The notes below the pieces were generated by a model, which saw nothing but the letters and a program-made list of their open reading frames with translations, was not told the DNA's origin and did no database searches. A DNA stretch of 64,000 bases from Streptomyces sp. G-G2. GTDB taxonomy: Bacteria; Actinomycetota; Actinomycetes; Streptomycetales; Streptomycetaceae. Position numbers and translations under genes: made by a program. Positions 48,099 through 56,412 of the stretch are shown piece by piece. Each line of letters starts with the position of its first letter. Position 1 is the stretch's first letter. Location: NCBI RefSeq assembly GCF_030063135.1, contig NZ_JASISO010000026.1, forward strand, positions 1-64,000, read 5' to 3'.

Positions 48099-49484
48099 CT
48101 ACGCCCGGCGGCGGACCGTGTACGCGACTCCCGCCCCGCCAGGGGCCGGGGCTTCGCCCACGTACTCCTGCCCCCGCATCCCGCACCACGCCGGGATGTC
48201 CAGCCGGGCCACCTCGTCGTCCGACAGGACCGTCACCGTCCCGCCCACCGCCACGCCCCCGATCGCGTTGGCGAGCTCGATCACCGGCTGCGGGCACCGC
48301 AGCCCCAGCGCGTCCACCACCAGGGACTCGGCCCCGGTCACCGACACCGGGTCCGGCGCCACGCCGAGGCGTTCCCTTACGCCGCCCACCGCGCCCGGCA
48401 GCACCTCCAGGAACCGGTTCACCTCCTCGGCCGTCGTGCCCACCGGCAGCGAGACCCGGACGTTGCCCTCCGACAGCACCCCCATCGCCTTCAGCACATG
48501 GCTCGCGGTCAGCGTCGAGCTCGTGCACGAGGACCCGGACGACACCGAGAACCCGGCCCGGTCCAGCTCGTGCAGCAGGACCTCCCCGTCGACGTACAGG
48601 CAGGAGAAGGTCACCAGGTGCGGCAGCCGCCGCACCGGATCGCCGACCACCTCCACGTCCGGGACCAGCCGCGCCACCCGCCGCCGGATCCGGTCCACCA
48701 GGACCCGCAGCCGCTCCGACTCGGCCGCCGCCTCCGCCCGTACGGCCCGCAGCGAGGCCGCGGCCGCCACGATGGCCGGGATGTTCTCGAACCCGGGGGA
48801 GCGCCCCGACTCCCGTTCCCCGCCGGGGCCTTGGGGAGCGAAGCGGACGCCCTTGCGGACCGCGAGCAGCCCCACTCCCGCCGGACCGCCCCACTTGTGC
48901 GCGCTCGCGGTCAGCAGCGACCACCCCTCGGGCGCCGGACCCCAGGGCAGGGACTGGGCCGCGTCCACCAGCAGCGGGACCCCGGCGGCCCGGCAGCGGG
49001 CGGCCACCTCCGGCACCGGCTGGACCGTGCCCACCTCGTGGTTGGCGGACTGCAGGGCGGCCAGCGCGGTGTCCGCGCGCAGCGCCCGTTCGAACACGTC
49101 GGGGTCCACCGCGCCGACGCGGTCGACCGGGACTTCGGTGAACTCTCCTCCGCGTGCCCCGACTGCCGCCGCCGAATGGAGGACAGAACTGTGTTCGACC
49201 GCGGACACCACCAGGTGGGTTCCGACGCGCCGACGGCCCGCCAGGGCGCCCTCGACGCCCGCGTGAACGGCGTGCGTCCCCGAAGGAGTGAAGACGAGTT
49301 CGTCCGGACGGCACCCCACGGCCTCCGCGGCGGCCTCCCGCGCGGCGTCCAGCAGCAGCCTGGCCCGCCTGCCCTCCCGGTAGAGCCGGGCCGGATCGGC
49401 CCAGCCCTCGTCCAGCGCGGCCTGCAGCGCCTGCCGGGCGACCGGGTGCAGCGGGGCGGCGGAGGCGACATCGAAGTACGGCAT
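48099..49484 (-). CDS. cysteine desulfurase fused to a C-terminal TusA-like sulfurtransferase domain
   Basis: 461 residues. The PLP-dependent aminotransferase class V domain (about 1-375) has the Schiff-base lysine K197 in TASAHKWGGPAGVG, His in VEHSSVLHSA, NHEVGTVQPV and the active cysteine C320 in SSGSSCTSSTLTASHV. Residues about 385-461 form a SirA/TusA domain (VVDALGLRCPQPVIELANAIG with C397; second Cys C434 in PAWCGMRG). Such a fusion would pass persulfide sulfur directly from desulfurase to carrier, for thiolated tRNA, molybdopterin or Fe-S work. ATG 49484; it is divergent from ctaC. Confidence 0.92.
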   Translation of the reverse strand: MPYFDVASAAPLHPVARQALQAALDEGWADPARLYREGRRARLLLDAAREAAAEAVGCRPDELVFTPSGTHAVHAGVEGALAGRRRVGTHLVVSAVEHSSVLHSAAAVGARGGEFTEVPVDRVGAVDPDVFERALRADTALAALQSANHEVGTVQPVPEVAARCRAAGVPLLVDAAQSLPWGPAPEGWSLLTASAHKWGGPAGVGLLAVRKGVRFAPQGPGGERESGRSPGFENIPAIVAAAASLRAVRAEAAAESERLRVLVDRIRRRVARLVPDVEVVGDPVRRLPHLVTFSCLYVDGEVLLHELDRAGFSVSSGSSCTSSTLTASHVLKAMGVLSEGNVRVSLPVGTTAEEVNRFLEVLPGAVGGVRERLGVAPDPVSVTGAESLVVDALGLRCPQPVIELANAIGGVAVGGTVTVLSDDEVARLDIPAWCGMRGQEYVGEAPAPGGAGVAYTVRRRA

Positions 49485-49778
49485 CCGCCCACGCTAGCCG
49501 CAGCCCCCGCGCGCCCCGGTGTCGCCCGAGGTCAGGGCCCGTCAGATACCCTCCGGAGTCCGCCATTCAGGGGCAGATGGACCCTCCCCCGTACGGCGGA
49601 TCCACCCCTTCGGGGGCAGTAGCGGCGCGTTGGGCACCCTCCCCGCGCGACCCCAAATAGCGTCCAGTAGGGTTTGGTCCGCATAAACATCCAAACCCCT
49701 GCCTGCGTCAGGGCCGGCGACCGACCCGAACACGGCCGCGGCCGACCGCGCGGGCCGAGACTCTCGGGAAGGCGCTAC
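49485..49778 (+). promoter_or_regulatory. ctaC upstream region
   Basis: 294 bases without a gene between divergent genes. A TAGGGT -10 candidate at about 49669-49674 would give a ctaC leader near 100 nt, and a TAGCGT box lies 10 bp further upstream. The site GGGAAGG precedes the GTG at 49779. No recognised RNA element was seen. Confidence 0.35.
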
Positions 49779-50753
49779 GTGAGTCCCTACGGCTCCGACC
49801 GCTCGCCGCGGCGCCCGATGCGGCGGAAGCTGCTGCAGGCGCTGACTGCGGGCGTGGTCCTGGCGACCGCCACTGGTTGCTCGTATTCATATAAGAACTT
49901 CCCCAACCTCGGTATGCCGGACCCGGTCACCAAAGAGGCGCCGATCATCCTCTCCCTGTGGCAGGGGTCGTGGGCGGCCGCTCTGATCACGGGCGTCCTG
50001 GTCTGGGGCCTGATCATCTGGAGCGTCATCTTCCACCGGCGCAGCCGGACGAAGATCGAGGTCCCGCCGCAGACCCGGTACAACATGCCGATCGAGGCGC
50101 TGTACACCGTGGTCCCGCTCATCATCGTCTCGGTGTTGTTCTACTTCACCGCGCGTGACGAGTCGAAGCTGCTCTCCCTCTCCGCGAAGCCGACCCACAC
50201 GATCAACGTGATCGGCTTCCAGTGGAGCTGGGGCTTCAACTACGTCGAGAACGTCGACGGCGATGCGGTGACCCCGAAGGCCGGTGAGGTCCCGAAGGAG
50301 CTCGCCTCCATCCCGGACCGCTTCACCAAGGCCTTCCCCGCGGGCGCCGAAGGCGTCTACGACAAGGGCGTCCCCGGGTCCCGCGACCCGGACACGAAGA
50401 ACCCGGGTCCGACCCTCTGGCTGCCCAAGGGCGAGAAGGTCCGCTTCATCCTGTCGTCCAACGACGTCATCCACTCCTTCTGGGTGGTCCCGTTCCTGTT
50501 CAAGCAGGACGTCATTCCGGGCCACACCAACGTCTTCGAGGTCACCCCGACCCAAGAGGGCGTCTTCATGGGCAAGTGCGCCGAGCTGTGTGGCGTCGAC
50601 CACTCCCGGATGCTCTTCAACGTCAAGGTCGTCTCCCCCGAGGAGTACCGCAAGCACCTCAAGGACCTTGCGGAGAAGGGGCAGACCGGTTACCTCCCGG
50701 CCGGCATCAAGCAGACCGACCCGGCCCGCAACGCTGAGGTGAACAAACTGTGA
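49779..50753 (+). CDS. ctaC: cytochrome c oxidase subunit II (aa3 type)
   Basis: 324-residue lipoprotein that takes electrons from the bcc complex. Basic N-terminus, hydrophobic core and lipobox LATATGC (C34), then two membrane helices (WAAALITGVLVWGLIIWSVIF and IEALYTVVPLIIVSVLFYFTA) and the cupredoxin domain. The CuA site CAELCGVDHSRM has C267, C271, H275 and M278, with the second His in VIHSFWVV. In actinobacteria the electron donor is QcrC rather than soluble cytochrome c. The GTG at 49779 is chosen. Its stop overlaps the ctaD GTG (GTGA), so the genes are translationally coupled. Confidence 0.97.
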   Translation: MSPYGSDRSPRRPMRRKLLQALTAGVVLATATGCSYSYKNFPNLGMPDPVTKEAPIILSLWQGSWAAALITGVLVWGLIIWSVIFHRRSRTKIEVPPQTRYNMPIEALYTVVPLIIVSVLFYFTARDESKLLSLSAKPTHTINVIGFQWSWGFNYVENVDGDAVTPKAGEVPKELASIPDRFTKAFPAGAEGVYDKGVPGSRDPDTKNPGPTLWLPKGEKVRFILSSNDVIHSFWVVPFLFKQDVIPGHTNVFEVTPTQEGVFMGKCAELCGVDHSRMLFNVKVVSPEEYRKHLKDLAEKGQTGYLPAGIKQTDPARNAEVNKL

Positions 50754-52480
50754 GCATCCTCAATCAGCCTCAGGGTGCCGCCGCCGACTCGTACGAGAAC
50801 GAGCTGCCGGTACGGCGCAAGCAGCCGGGCAATGTGGTCGTGAAGTGGATGACCACGACCGACCACAAGACCATCGGCACGATGTACCTGGTCACGTCGT
50901 TCGTGTTCTTCATCATCGGCGGGATCATGGCGCTCTTCATGCGCGCCGAGCTGGCCCGTCCGGGCACGCAGATCATGTCGAACGAGCAGTTCAACCAGGC
51001 GTTCACCATGCATGGCACGATCATGCTGCTGATGTTCGCCACCCCGCTGTTCGCGGGCTTCGCGAACTGGATCATGCCGCTGCAGATCGGCGCGCCCGAC
51101 GTGGCGTTCCCGCGGCTGAACATGTTCGCGTACTGGCTGTACCTCTTCGGCTCGACCATCGCCGTGGCGGGCTTCGTCACCCCTTCGGGTGCCGCCGACT
51201 TCGGCTGGTTCGCCTACTCCCCGCTGTCGGACGCCGTCCGCTCGCCGGGCATCGGCGCCGACATGTGGATCATGGGTCTGGCCTTCTCCGGCTTCGGCAC
51301 GATCCTCGGTTCGGTCAACTTCATCACCACGATCATCTGCATGCGCGCGCCCGGCATGACGATGTTCCGCATGCCGATCTTCACCTGGAACGTGCTGCTG
51401 ACCGGTGTCCTGGTCCTGCTCGCCTTCCCGGTGCTGGCCGCCGCGCTCTTCGCGCTGGAGGCGGACCGTAAATTCGGTGCGCATGTGTTCGACGCGGCCA
51501 ATGGCGGCGCCCTACTGTGGCAACACCTCTTCTGGTTCTTCGGCCATCCAGAGGTGTACATCATCGCGTTGCCATTCTTCGGAATCATTTCCGAGGTCAT
51601 CCCGGTCTTCTCCCGCAAGCCGATGTTCGGCTACATCGGTCTGATCGGTGCGACGATCGCGATCGCCGGCCTCTCGGTGACGGTGTGGGCCCACCACATG
51701 TACGTCACCGGTGGTGTGCTGCTGCCGTTCTTCTCGTTCATGACCTTCCTGATCGCGGTCCCGACCGGTGTGAAGTTCTTCAACTGGATCGGCACCATGT
51801 GGAAGGGCTCGCTGTCCTTCGAGACCCCGATGCTCTGGGCCGTCGGCTTCCTGATCACCTTCACCTTCGGTGGTCTGACCGGCGTCATCCTGGCCTCGCC
51901 CCCGATGGACTTCCACGTCTCCGACTCGTACTTCGTCGTCGCGCACTTCCACTACGTCATCTTCGGCACCGTGGTCTTCGCGATGTTCTCCGGCTTCCAC
52001 TTCTGGTGGCCGAAGTTCACGGGCAAGATGCTGGACGAGCGCCTCGGCAAGATCACCTTCTGGACGCTGTTCGTGGGCTTCCACGGCACGTTCCTGGTGC
52101 AGCACTGGCTGGGCGCCGAGGGCATGCCGCGTCGTTACGCGGACTACCTCAACGCCGACGGGTTCACCGCGCTGAACACGATCTCGACGATCAGCTCGTT
52201 CCTGCTCGGCCTGTCGATGCTCCCCTTCATGTACAACGTCTGGAAGACGGCGAAGTACGGCAAGAAGGTCGAGGTCGACGACCCGTGGGGCTACGGCCGC
52301 TCGCTCGAATGGGCGACGTCCTGCCCGCCGCCGCGGCACAACTTCCTCACCCTGCCGCGGATCCGTTCCGAGTCCCCGGCGTTCGACCTGCACCACCCGG
52401 AGATCGCGGCCCTCGACCACCTCGGGGACCACGGCGTGGCCACCAAGGCAGTCGCCGGTGGCAAGGAGGCGGGCAAGTGA
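50750..52480 (+). CDS. ctaD: cytochrome c oxidase subunit I (aa3 type)
   Basis: 576-residue haem-copper oxidase catalytic subunit with 12 membrane helices. Haem a ligand region FTMHGTIMLLMF, CuB/His-Tyr cross-link motif FFGHPEVYII, TVWAHHMYVTG (CuB His pair), and VVAHFHYVIFG (haem a3 and haem a His). The D-channel region near NQAFTMHG and the K-channel Tyr are present. It reduces O2 to water and pumps protons. The C-terminal ~50-residue tail is cytoplasmic. It starts at GTG 50750 in the overlap with ctaC, and ctaF starts in the same way at its end. Confidence 0.98.
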   Translation: MSILNQPQGAAADSYENELPVRRKQPGNVVVKWMTTTDHKTIGTMYLVTSFVFFIIGGIMALFMRAELARPGTQIMSNEQFNQAFTMHGTIMLLMFATPLFAGFANWIMPLQIGAPDVAFPRLNMFAYWLYLFGSTIAVAGFVTPSGAADFGWFAYSPLSDAVRSPGIGADMWIMGLAFSGFGTILGSVNFITTIICMRAPGMTMFRMPIFTWNVLLTGVLVLLAFPVLAAALFALEADRKFGAHVFDAANGGALLWQHLFWFFGHPEVYIIALPFFGIISEVIPVFSRKPMFGYIGLIGATIAIAGLSVTVWAHHMYVTGGVLLPFFSFMTFLIAVPTGVKFFNWIGTMWKGSLSFETPMLWAVGFLITFTFGGLTGVILASPPMDFHVSDSYFVVAHFHYVIFGTVVFAMFSGFHFWWPKFTGKMLDERLGKITFWTLFVGFHGTFLVQHWLGAEGMPRRYADYLNADGFTALNTISTISSFLLGLSMLPFMYNVWKTAKYGKKVEVDDPWGYGRSLEWATSCPPPRHNFLTLPRIRSESPAFDLHHPEIAALDHLGDHGVATKAVAGGKEAGK

Positions 52481-52875
52481 AGATCCAGGGCAAGATGTTC
52501 CTCTGGCTCTCCTTCTTCATCCTGATCATGGCCGTCGTGTACGGCGTGTGGTCGAAGGAGCCCGTCGGAACCACCGCGCTCTTCCTGGCCTTCGGCCTGA
52601 GCGTCATGATCGGCTACTACCTGGCCTTCACGGCCCGGCGCGTGGACGAGATGGCCCAGGACAACCTGGAGGCCGACGTCGCCGACGAGGCGGGCGAGCT
52701 GGGGTTCTTCTCCCCGCACAGCTGGCAGCCGCTCTCGCTGGCCATCGGTGGCGCCTTCGCCTTCATGGGCGTCATCTTCGGCTGGTGGCTGATGTACTTC
52801 TCCGCGCCGCTGATCGTGATCGGTCTGTGGGGCTGGGTGTACGAGTACTACCGGGGCGAGAACGCCAACCAGTAG
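52477..52875 (+). CDS. ctaF: cytochrome c oxidase subunit IV (actinobacterial)
   Basis: 132-residue membrane protein specific to actinobacterial aa3 oxidase. Four predicted helices: KMFLWLSFFILIMAVVYGVW, ALFLAFGLSVMIGYYLAFTA, a pair PLSLAIGGAFAFMGVIFGWWLMYF and APLIVIGLWGWVYEYYRG. It stabilises the oxidase. It begins at GTG 52477 inside the ctaD stop overlap (GTGA), so the three genes form one unit, ended by the hairpin at 52897-52932. Confidence 0.95.
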   Translation: MKIQGKMFLWLSFFILIMAVVYGVWSKEPVGTTALFLAFGLSVMIGYYLAFTARRVDEMAQDNLEADVADEAGELGFFSPHSWQPLSLAIGGAFAFMGVIFGWWLMYFSAPLIVIGLWGWVYEYYRGENANQ

Positions 52876-52896
52876 TGCCGCTCGCATGACCCACGT

Positions 52897-52932
52897 GGGG
52901 CCCGGACACCTCGTCGAGAGGAGTCCGGGCCC
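52897..52932 (+). terminator. terminator of the ctaCDF unit
   Basis: GGGGCCCGGA (52897-52906) pairs with TCCGGGCCCC (52923-52932) around a 16-nt loop with its own CTC/GAG pairing. It is followed by TCGTTTG. Confidence 0.8.
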
Positions 52933-52987
52933 CTCGTTTGCAGTCACCCCGCGCGCCGTAATAGTCATATCTTCATAGCGTGGTCTC

Positions 52988-54235
52988 ATGAACCACTCAC
53001 CGCGTCTTTGGACGGTTATCGGCTGCTCCCTGCTGGTCGCGTCCCTCGGGGCCGGCGCCACCGCATGCGGGTCGGGCGAGGACAACCCGCTGTCAGCCCG
53101 CCCCTACGACGCGGGCGACGAGGTCGCCTTCAACCAAGCGTCGGGCGGCCGCCCCGTCGACCCCGACCGCCCCCTCGAAGTCACCGCCAAGAGCGGCGAC
53201 GGCCGGATCACCGACGTGAGCGCCGTCGACACCCACGGCCGCTTCCTCGCGGGCGAACTCTCCGCCAAGGGCGACCGCTGGCACAGCACCGCCCCGATGG
53301 CGGCGGGCGTCCGCTACACCGTCACCGTCGGCACGGAGGACGAACGGGGCTCCCAGGGGCAGCGCACGATGACCTTCGAGACCACTCCGGCCAAGAAGGT
53401 CCTCCACGTCGAATTCGGCCCGGAGGCGGGTAAATACGGCGTAGGCCAGCCCCTGACGGCCGAACTGACCGAACCGGTCAAGGACAAGGCCGCCCGCGCG
53501 GTCATCGAGCGGGGCCTGATCGTGGACTCCGCCACCAACGTCCAGGGCGCCTGGCACTGGGTGGACGACAAGAAGCTCCACTTCCGGCCCAAGGAGTACT
53601 GGCCCGCCAACTCCACCGTCTCCGTACGGAGCAACCTGGAGGGCGTCAAGATCGCCGACGGCCTCTACGGCGCCGCCGCCAAGTCGCTCAAGCTCGACAT
53701 CGGCGACCGGGTCGAGGTCGTCACGGACGCCTCCTCGCACTACCTGACCTTCAAGCGCAACGGCGAAGTGATCAACACCATTCCGGTCACCACCGGAAAG
53801 CCGGGCTTCTCCACCCGCAACGGCGTCAAGGTGGTGCTGGGCAAGCAGTACTTCGTCCAGATGCGCGGCGACACCGTCGGAATCGGCGGCAGCGAGAACT
53901 ACAACCTCCCCGTCTACTACGCCACGCGGGTGACCTGGAGCGGTGAATACGTCCACGCCGCGCCGTGGTCGGTCGGCTCCCAGGGCTACGAGAACGTCAG
54001 CCACGGCTGCACCGGCATGAGCACCGGCAACGCCGCCTGGTTCTACGAGAACATCAACGAGGGCGACATCGTCAAGGTGATCAACAGCATCGGCGACGAC
54101 ATGGACCCCTTCGGCAACGGCTACGGCGACTGGAACCTGGACTGGAAGGAATGGCGCGAGGGCAGCGCCCTGCTCAAGGGCACCCAGGACGGCCGCAGCC
54201 CGATCGACGCCGCCCGCCTGCGCCCCCAGGTCTGA
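52988..54235 (+). CDS. L,D-transpeptidase lipoprotein (YkuD family)
   Basis: 415-residue cell-wall crosslinking enzyme. The lipobox is near GATAC (C27), then two immunoglobulin-like domains (about 55-250) as in mycobacterial LdtMt2, and a YkuD catalytic domain from about 250. The active site is SHGCTGMSTGNAAWF with H339 and C341, preceded by HYLTFKRNGEVINTIPVTTGKPG and ending VKVINSIGDD. It forms 3-3 peptide crosslinks in peptidoglycan. The start ATG lies 6 nt after TAGCGT (52976-52981), so it is probably leaderless. It sits between ctaF and ctaE, and a strong hairpin follows. Confidence 0.93.
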   Translation: MNHSPRLWTVIGCSLLVASLGAGATACGSGEDNPLSARPYDAGDEVAFNQASGGRPVDPDRPLEVTAKSGDGRITDVSAVDTHGRFLAGELSAKGDRWHSTAPMAAGVRYTVTVGTEDERGSQGQRTMTFETTPAKKVLHVEFGPEAGKYGVGQPLTAELTEPVKDKAARAVIERGLIVDSATNVQGAWHWVDDKKLHFRPKEYWPANSTVSVRSNLEGVKIADGLYGAAAKSLKLDIGDRVEVVTDASSHYLTFKRNGEVINTIPVTTGKPGFSTRNGVKVVLGKQYFVQMRGDTVGIGGSENYNLPVYYATRVTWSGEYVHAAPWSVGSQGYENVSHGCTGMSTGNAAWFYENINEGDIVKVINSIGDDMDPFGNGYGDWNLDWKEWREGSALLKGTQDGRSPIDAARLRPQV

Positions 54236-54237
54236 CG

Positions 54238-54270
54238 CGCCGTCCGCCGCGTCCGCCGCGTCCGCCGCGG
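54238..54270. repeat. 9-bp tandem repeat downstream of the L,D-transpeptidase
   Basis: Three to four copies of GTCCGCCGC directly after the stop codon. Simple slippage array with no obvious function. Confidence 0.7.
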
Positions 54271-54273
54271 AGC

Positions 54274-54322
54274 GCGAAACGGCCCCTGGAAGCCCTTAGG
54301 AGGGCTCCAGGGGCCGTTTCGC
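54274..54322. terminator. bidirectional terminator L,D-transpeptidase / receiver gene
   Basis: A 22-bp stem with one bulged base (54274-54296 with 54301-54322) and a tetraloop, between two convergent genes. One of the strongest hairpins in the window. Confidence 0.85.
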
Positions 54323-54327
54323 GGCCT

Positions 54328-54729
54328 TCAGGCGCTCAAGGACAGCCGCGTGCGCAGGATGTCGGCCAGCGCCTCCGCGAACTCCACGGGGTCCACCGGC
54401 AGGGTCACCGCCCGGTCCGCCCGGCTCCAGGTGGCCAGCCAGGCGTCCTGCGGACGCCCGATCAGCAGCAGTACCGGGGGACACCGGAAGATCTCGTCCT
54501 TGATCTGGCGGCACACGCCCATGCCCCCGGCCGGAACGGCCTCCCCGTCCAGCACGCAGGCGTCGATGCCGCCCGCGTCCAGCTCCTTCAGGACGGCGTC
54601 CATGGTGGCGCACTCCAGGAACTCCACCGGCGGCAGGTCCGCTGCGGGCCTGCGCCCGGACGCCAGCCGCACCTGCTCCCGGGTGTTGGCGTCATCGCTG
54701 TAGACCAGAACCCGCGCAGTCGCCCGCAT
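54328..54729 (-). CDS. degenerate response-regulator receiver-like protein
   Basis: 133-residue stand-alone receiver-like protein. The N-terminal acidic pair is present (VLVYSDD, D12-D13), and the phosphoacceptor position is D61 in DACVLDGEAVPAGGMGV. The conserved Lys of the last strand is replaced (AVTLPVDPVEF, Leu before Pro), and the switch Ser/Thr region is weak (LLLIGRP). It may not be phosphorylated in the normal way and has no output domain. ATG 54729. It lies between ctaF/Ldt and ctaE, so a link to respiratory control is conceivable but unproven. Confidence 0.78.
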   Translation of the reverse strand: MRATARVLVYSDDANTREQVRLASGRRPAADLPPVEFLECATMDAVLKELDAGGIDACVLDGEAVPAGGMGVCRQIKDEIFRCPPVLLLIGRPQDAWLATWSRADRAVTLPVDPVEFAEALADILRTRLSLSA

Positions 54730-54894
54730 TTCGTTCCTCCACGTGTCACATGAATCACGTTGATGATGTCGCGGATGCTACTCCGTCCGACACCCTGTCA
54801 ACATCGGTTCGCAGGGGCCTCCGATGGGCCGTTCGGGCCTTGCACATGCCCCGGACACTCCGAACGGCACCCCCCGGGGTGAGGGCGGGATAAG

Positions 54895-54915
54895 CGACCG
54901 ACATAATGTCGGTCG
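54895..54915. promoter_or_regulatory. 21-bp perfect palindrome across the ctaE start codon
   Basis: CGACCGACAT (54895-54904), a single central A, and ATGTCGGTCG (54906-54915). The right arm begins with the ATG of ctaE. It could be a protein operator or, in RNA, a hairpin hiding the start. TAATGT (54904-54909) also lies 5 nt before an alternative GTG at 54915. Confidence 0.6.
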
Positions 54916-55526
54916 TGGCGACAGCAACGACAGTAGATACCGGGCACGCGCACCCGACGGTCAACAGGCCGAACCTCGTCAGCGTTGGAACGATCATCTG
55001 GTTGAGTTCCGAGCTGATGTTCTTCGCGGCCCTCTTCGCGATGTACTTCACCCTGCGATCGGTGACAGGCGCCGAGTACTGGGCAGAACAGGCCTCGGCC
55101 TTGAATCTGCCCTTCTCGGCGACGAACACGACGATCCTGGTGCTTTCCTCGCTCACCTGCCAGCTCGGCGTATTCGCCGCCGAGCGCGGTGACGTGAAGA
55201 AGCTCAGGACGTGGTTCATCATCACGTTCGTCATGGGTGCGATCTTCATTGGCGGCCAGGTGTTCGAGTACACCTCGCTGGTCAAGGAGGAGGGCATGAG
55301 CCTCTCGTCCAGTCCGTACGGCTCGGTGTTCTACCTGACCACCGGCTTCCACGGGCTGCACGTGACGGGTGGCCTCATCGCCTTCCTGCTGGTCCTCGGC
55401 CGGACGTACGCGGCTAAGAGGTTCACCCACGAACAGGCCACGTCGGCCATCGTCGTGTCCTACTACTGGCACTTCGTCGATGTCGTCTGGATCGGCCTCT
55501 TCGCCACGATCTACCTGATCAAGTAG
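54906..55526 (+). CDS. ctaE: cytochrome c oxidase subunit III
   Basis: 206-residue membrane subunit III of the aa3 oxidase with five helices: NLVSVGTIIWLSSELMFFAALFAMYF, ILVLSSLTCQLGVFAAERG, WFIITFVMGAIFIGGQVFEY, YLTTGFHGLHVTGGLIAFLLVLG and VSYYWHFVDVVWIGLFATIYLIK. The conserved Glu/His residues (FEYTSL, FHGLHVTGG, WHFVD) are present. It maintains proton uptake and the active site. Placement apart from ctaCDF and just upstream of qcrCAB is the usual actinobacterial arrangement. ATG 54906 is used; GTG 54915 is a possible alternative start. A 76-bp gap separates it from qcrC. Confidence 0.96.
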   Translation: MSVVATATTVDTGHAHPTVNRPNLVSVGTIIWLSSELMFFAALFAMYFTLRSVTGAEYWAEQASALNLPFSATNTTILVLSSLTCQLGVFAAERGDVKKLRTWFIITFVMGAIFIGGQVFEYTSLVKEEGMSLSSSPYGSVFYLTTGFHGLHVTGGLIAFLLVLGRTYAAKRFTHEQATSAIVVSYYWHFVDVVWIGLFATIYLIK

Positions 55527-55602
55527 CGAACACGTCGCCGGGCCCGTCCCGGCACTCCATCCAGACACACCGACGCAGAAGATCCTGACACCGGGGTAAT
55601 CC

Positions 55603-56412
55603 GTGAAAAAGCTCTCCGCACGACGACGCCATCCGCTGGCGGCGGTCGTCGTTCTACTCTTCGCCCTGGCGGTCACCGGGGGGCTGTATGCTGCCTTCGC
55701 GCCCGCGGGCGACGCGCAGGCAGACGAAACCTCCCAGTCCCTCGCCATCGAGGAGGGCAAGAAGCTCTACGCCGTGGGCTGCGCAAGCTGCCACGGGACC
55801 GGCGGCCAGGGTTCCTCTGACGGCCCGAGCCTGGTGGGTGTCGGCTCCGCGGCCGTCGACTTCCAGGTGAGCTCGGGTCGCATGCCCGCCCAGCAGCCCG
55901 GCGCCCAGGTGCCGAAGAAGCCGGTCATCTACACCCAGGCGCAGACCGACCAGCTGGCCGCGTTCGTCGCGTCCCTCGGTGCCGGTCCGATCACGCCGAC
56001 CTCGAAGCAGTACGACCCGGCGGGCGCGGACATCGCCGCCGGTGGCGAGCTGTTCCGAAACAACTGCGCCCAGTGCCACAACTTCACTGGTGAGGGTGGC
56101 GCGCTGACGCACGGCAAGTACGCCCCGAACCTTGAGGACGTACCGCCGAAGCACATCTACGAGGCCATGCTCACCGGCCCGCAGAACATGCCCTCCTTCC
56201 CGGACAGCACCATGCCGGAGAAGCAGAAGAAGGACATCATCGCGTACCTCCAGAACGTGAACGGCGAGAAGTCGAACAGCCCCGGTGGTCTCAAGCTCGG
56301 TGGCCTCGGCCCCGTGTCCGAGGGTCTCTTCGGCTGGATCTTCGGTCTGGGTGCGCTGATCGCTGTCGCCGTCTGGGTCGCGGCCCACACCGCTAAGGCC
56401 AAGAAGTCATGA
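55603..56412 (+). CDS. qcrC: diheme cytochrome c subunit of the bcc complex
   Basis: 269-residue membrane cytochrome. An N-terminal helix (about 12-34) is followed by two c-type haem domains: CASCH (C60, C63, H64) and CAQCH (C155, C158, H159), with Met ligand candidates in GRMPAQQPG and PQNMPSFPDSTMP. A C-terminal anchor helix (about 244-263) ends in a basic tail. It replaces the soluble cytochrome c by wiring the bcc complex to CtaC in a supercomplex. Start GTG 55603. Its stop overlaps the qcrA start (ATGA). Confidence 0.97.
   Translation: MKKLSARRRHPLAAVVVLLFALAVTGGLYAAFAPAGDAQADETSQSLAIEEGKKLYAVGCASCHGTGGQGSSDGPSLVGVGSAAVDFQVSSGRMPAQQPGAQVPKKPVIYTQAQTDQLAAFVASLGAGPITPTSKQYDPAGADIAAGGELFRNNCAQCHNFTGEGGALTHGKYAPNLEDVPPKHIYEAMLTGPQNMPSFPDSTMPEKQKKDIIAYLQNVNGEKSNSPGGLKLGGLGPVSEGLFGWIFGLGALIAVAVWVAAHTAKAKKS

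Noticed and set aside
54238..54270. Tandem GTCCGCCGC repeats as a regulatory array
   Set aside because: Short, simple slippage repeat in a gene end with no dyad or partner; kept only as a repeat feature.
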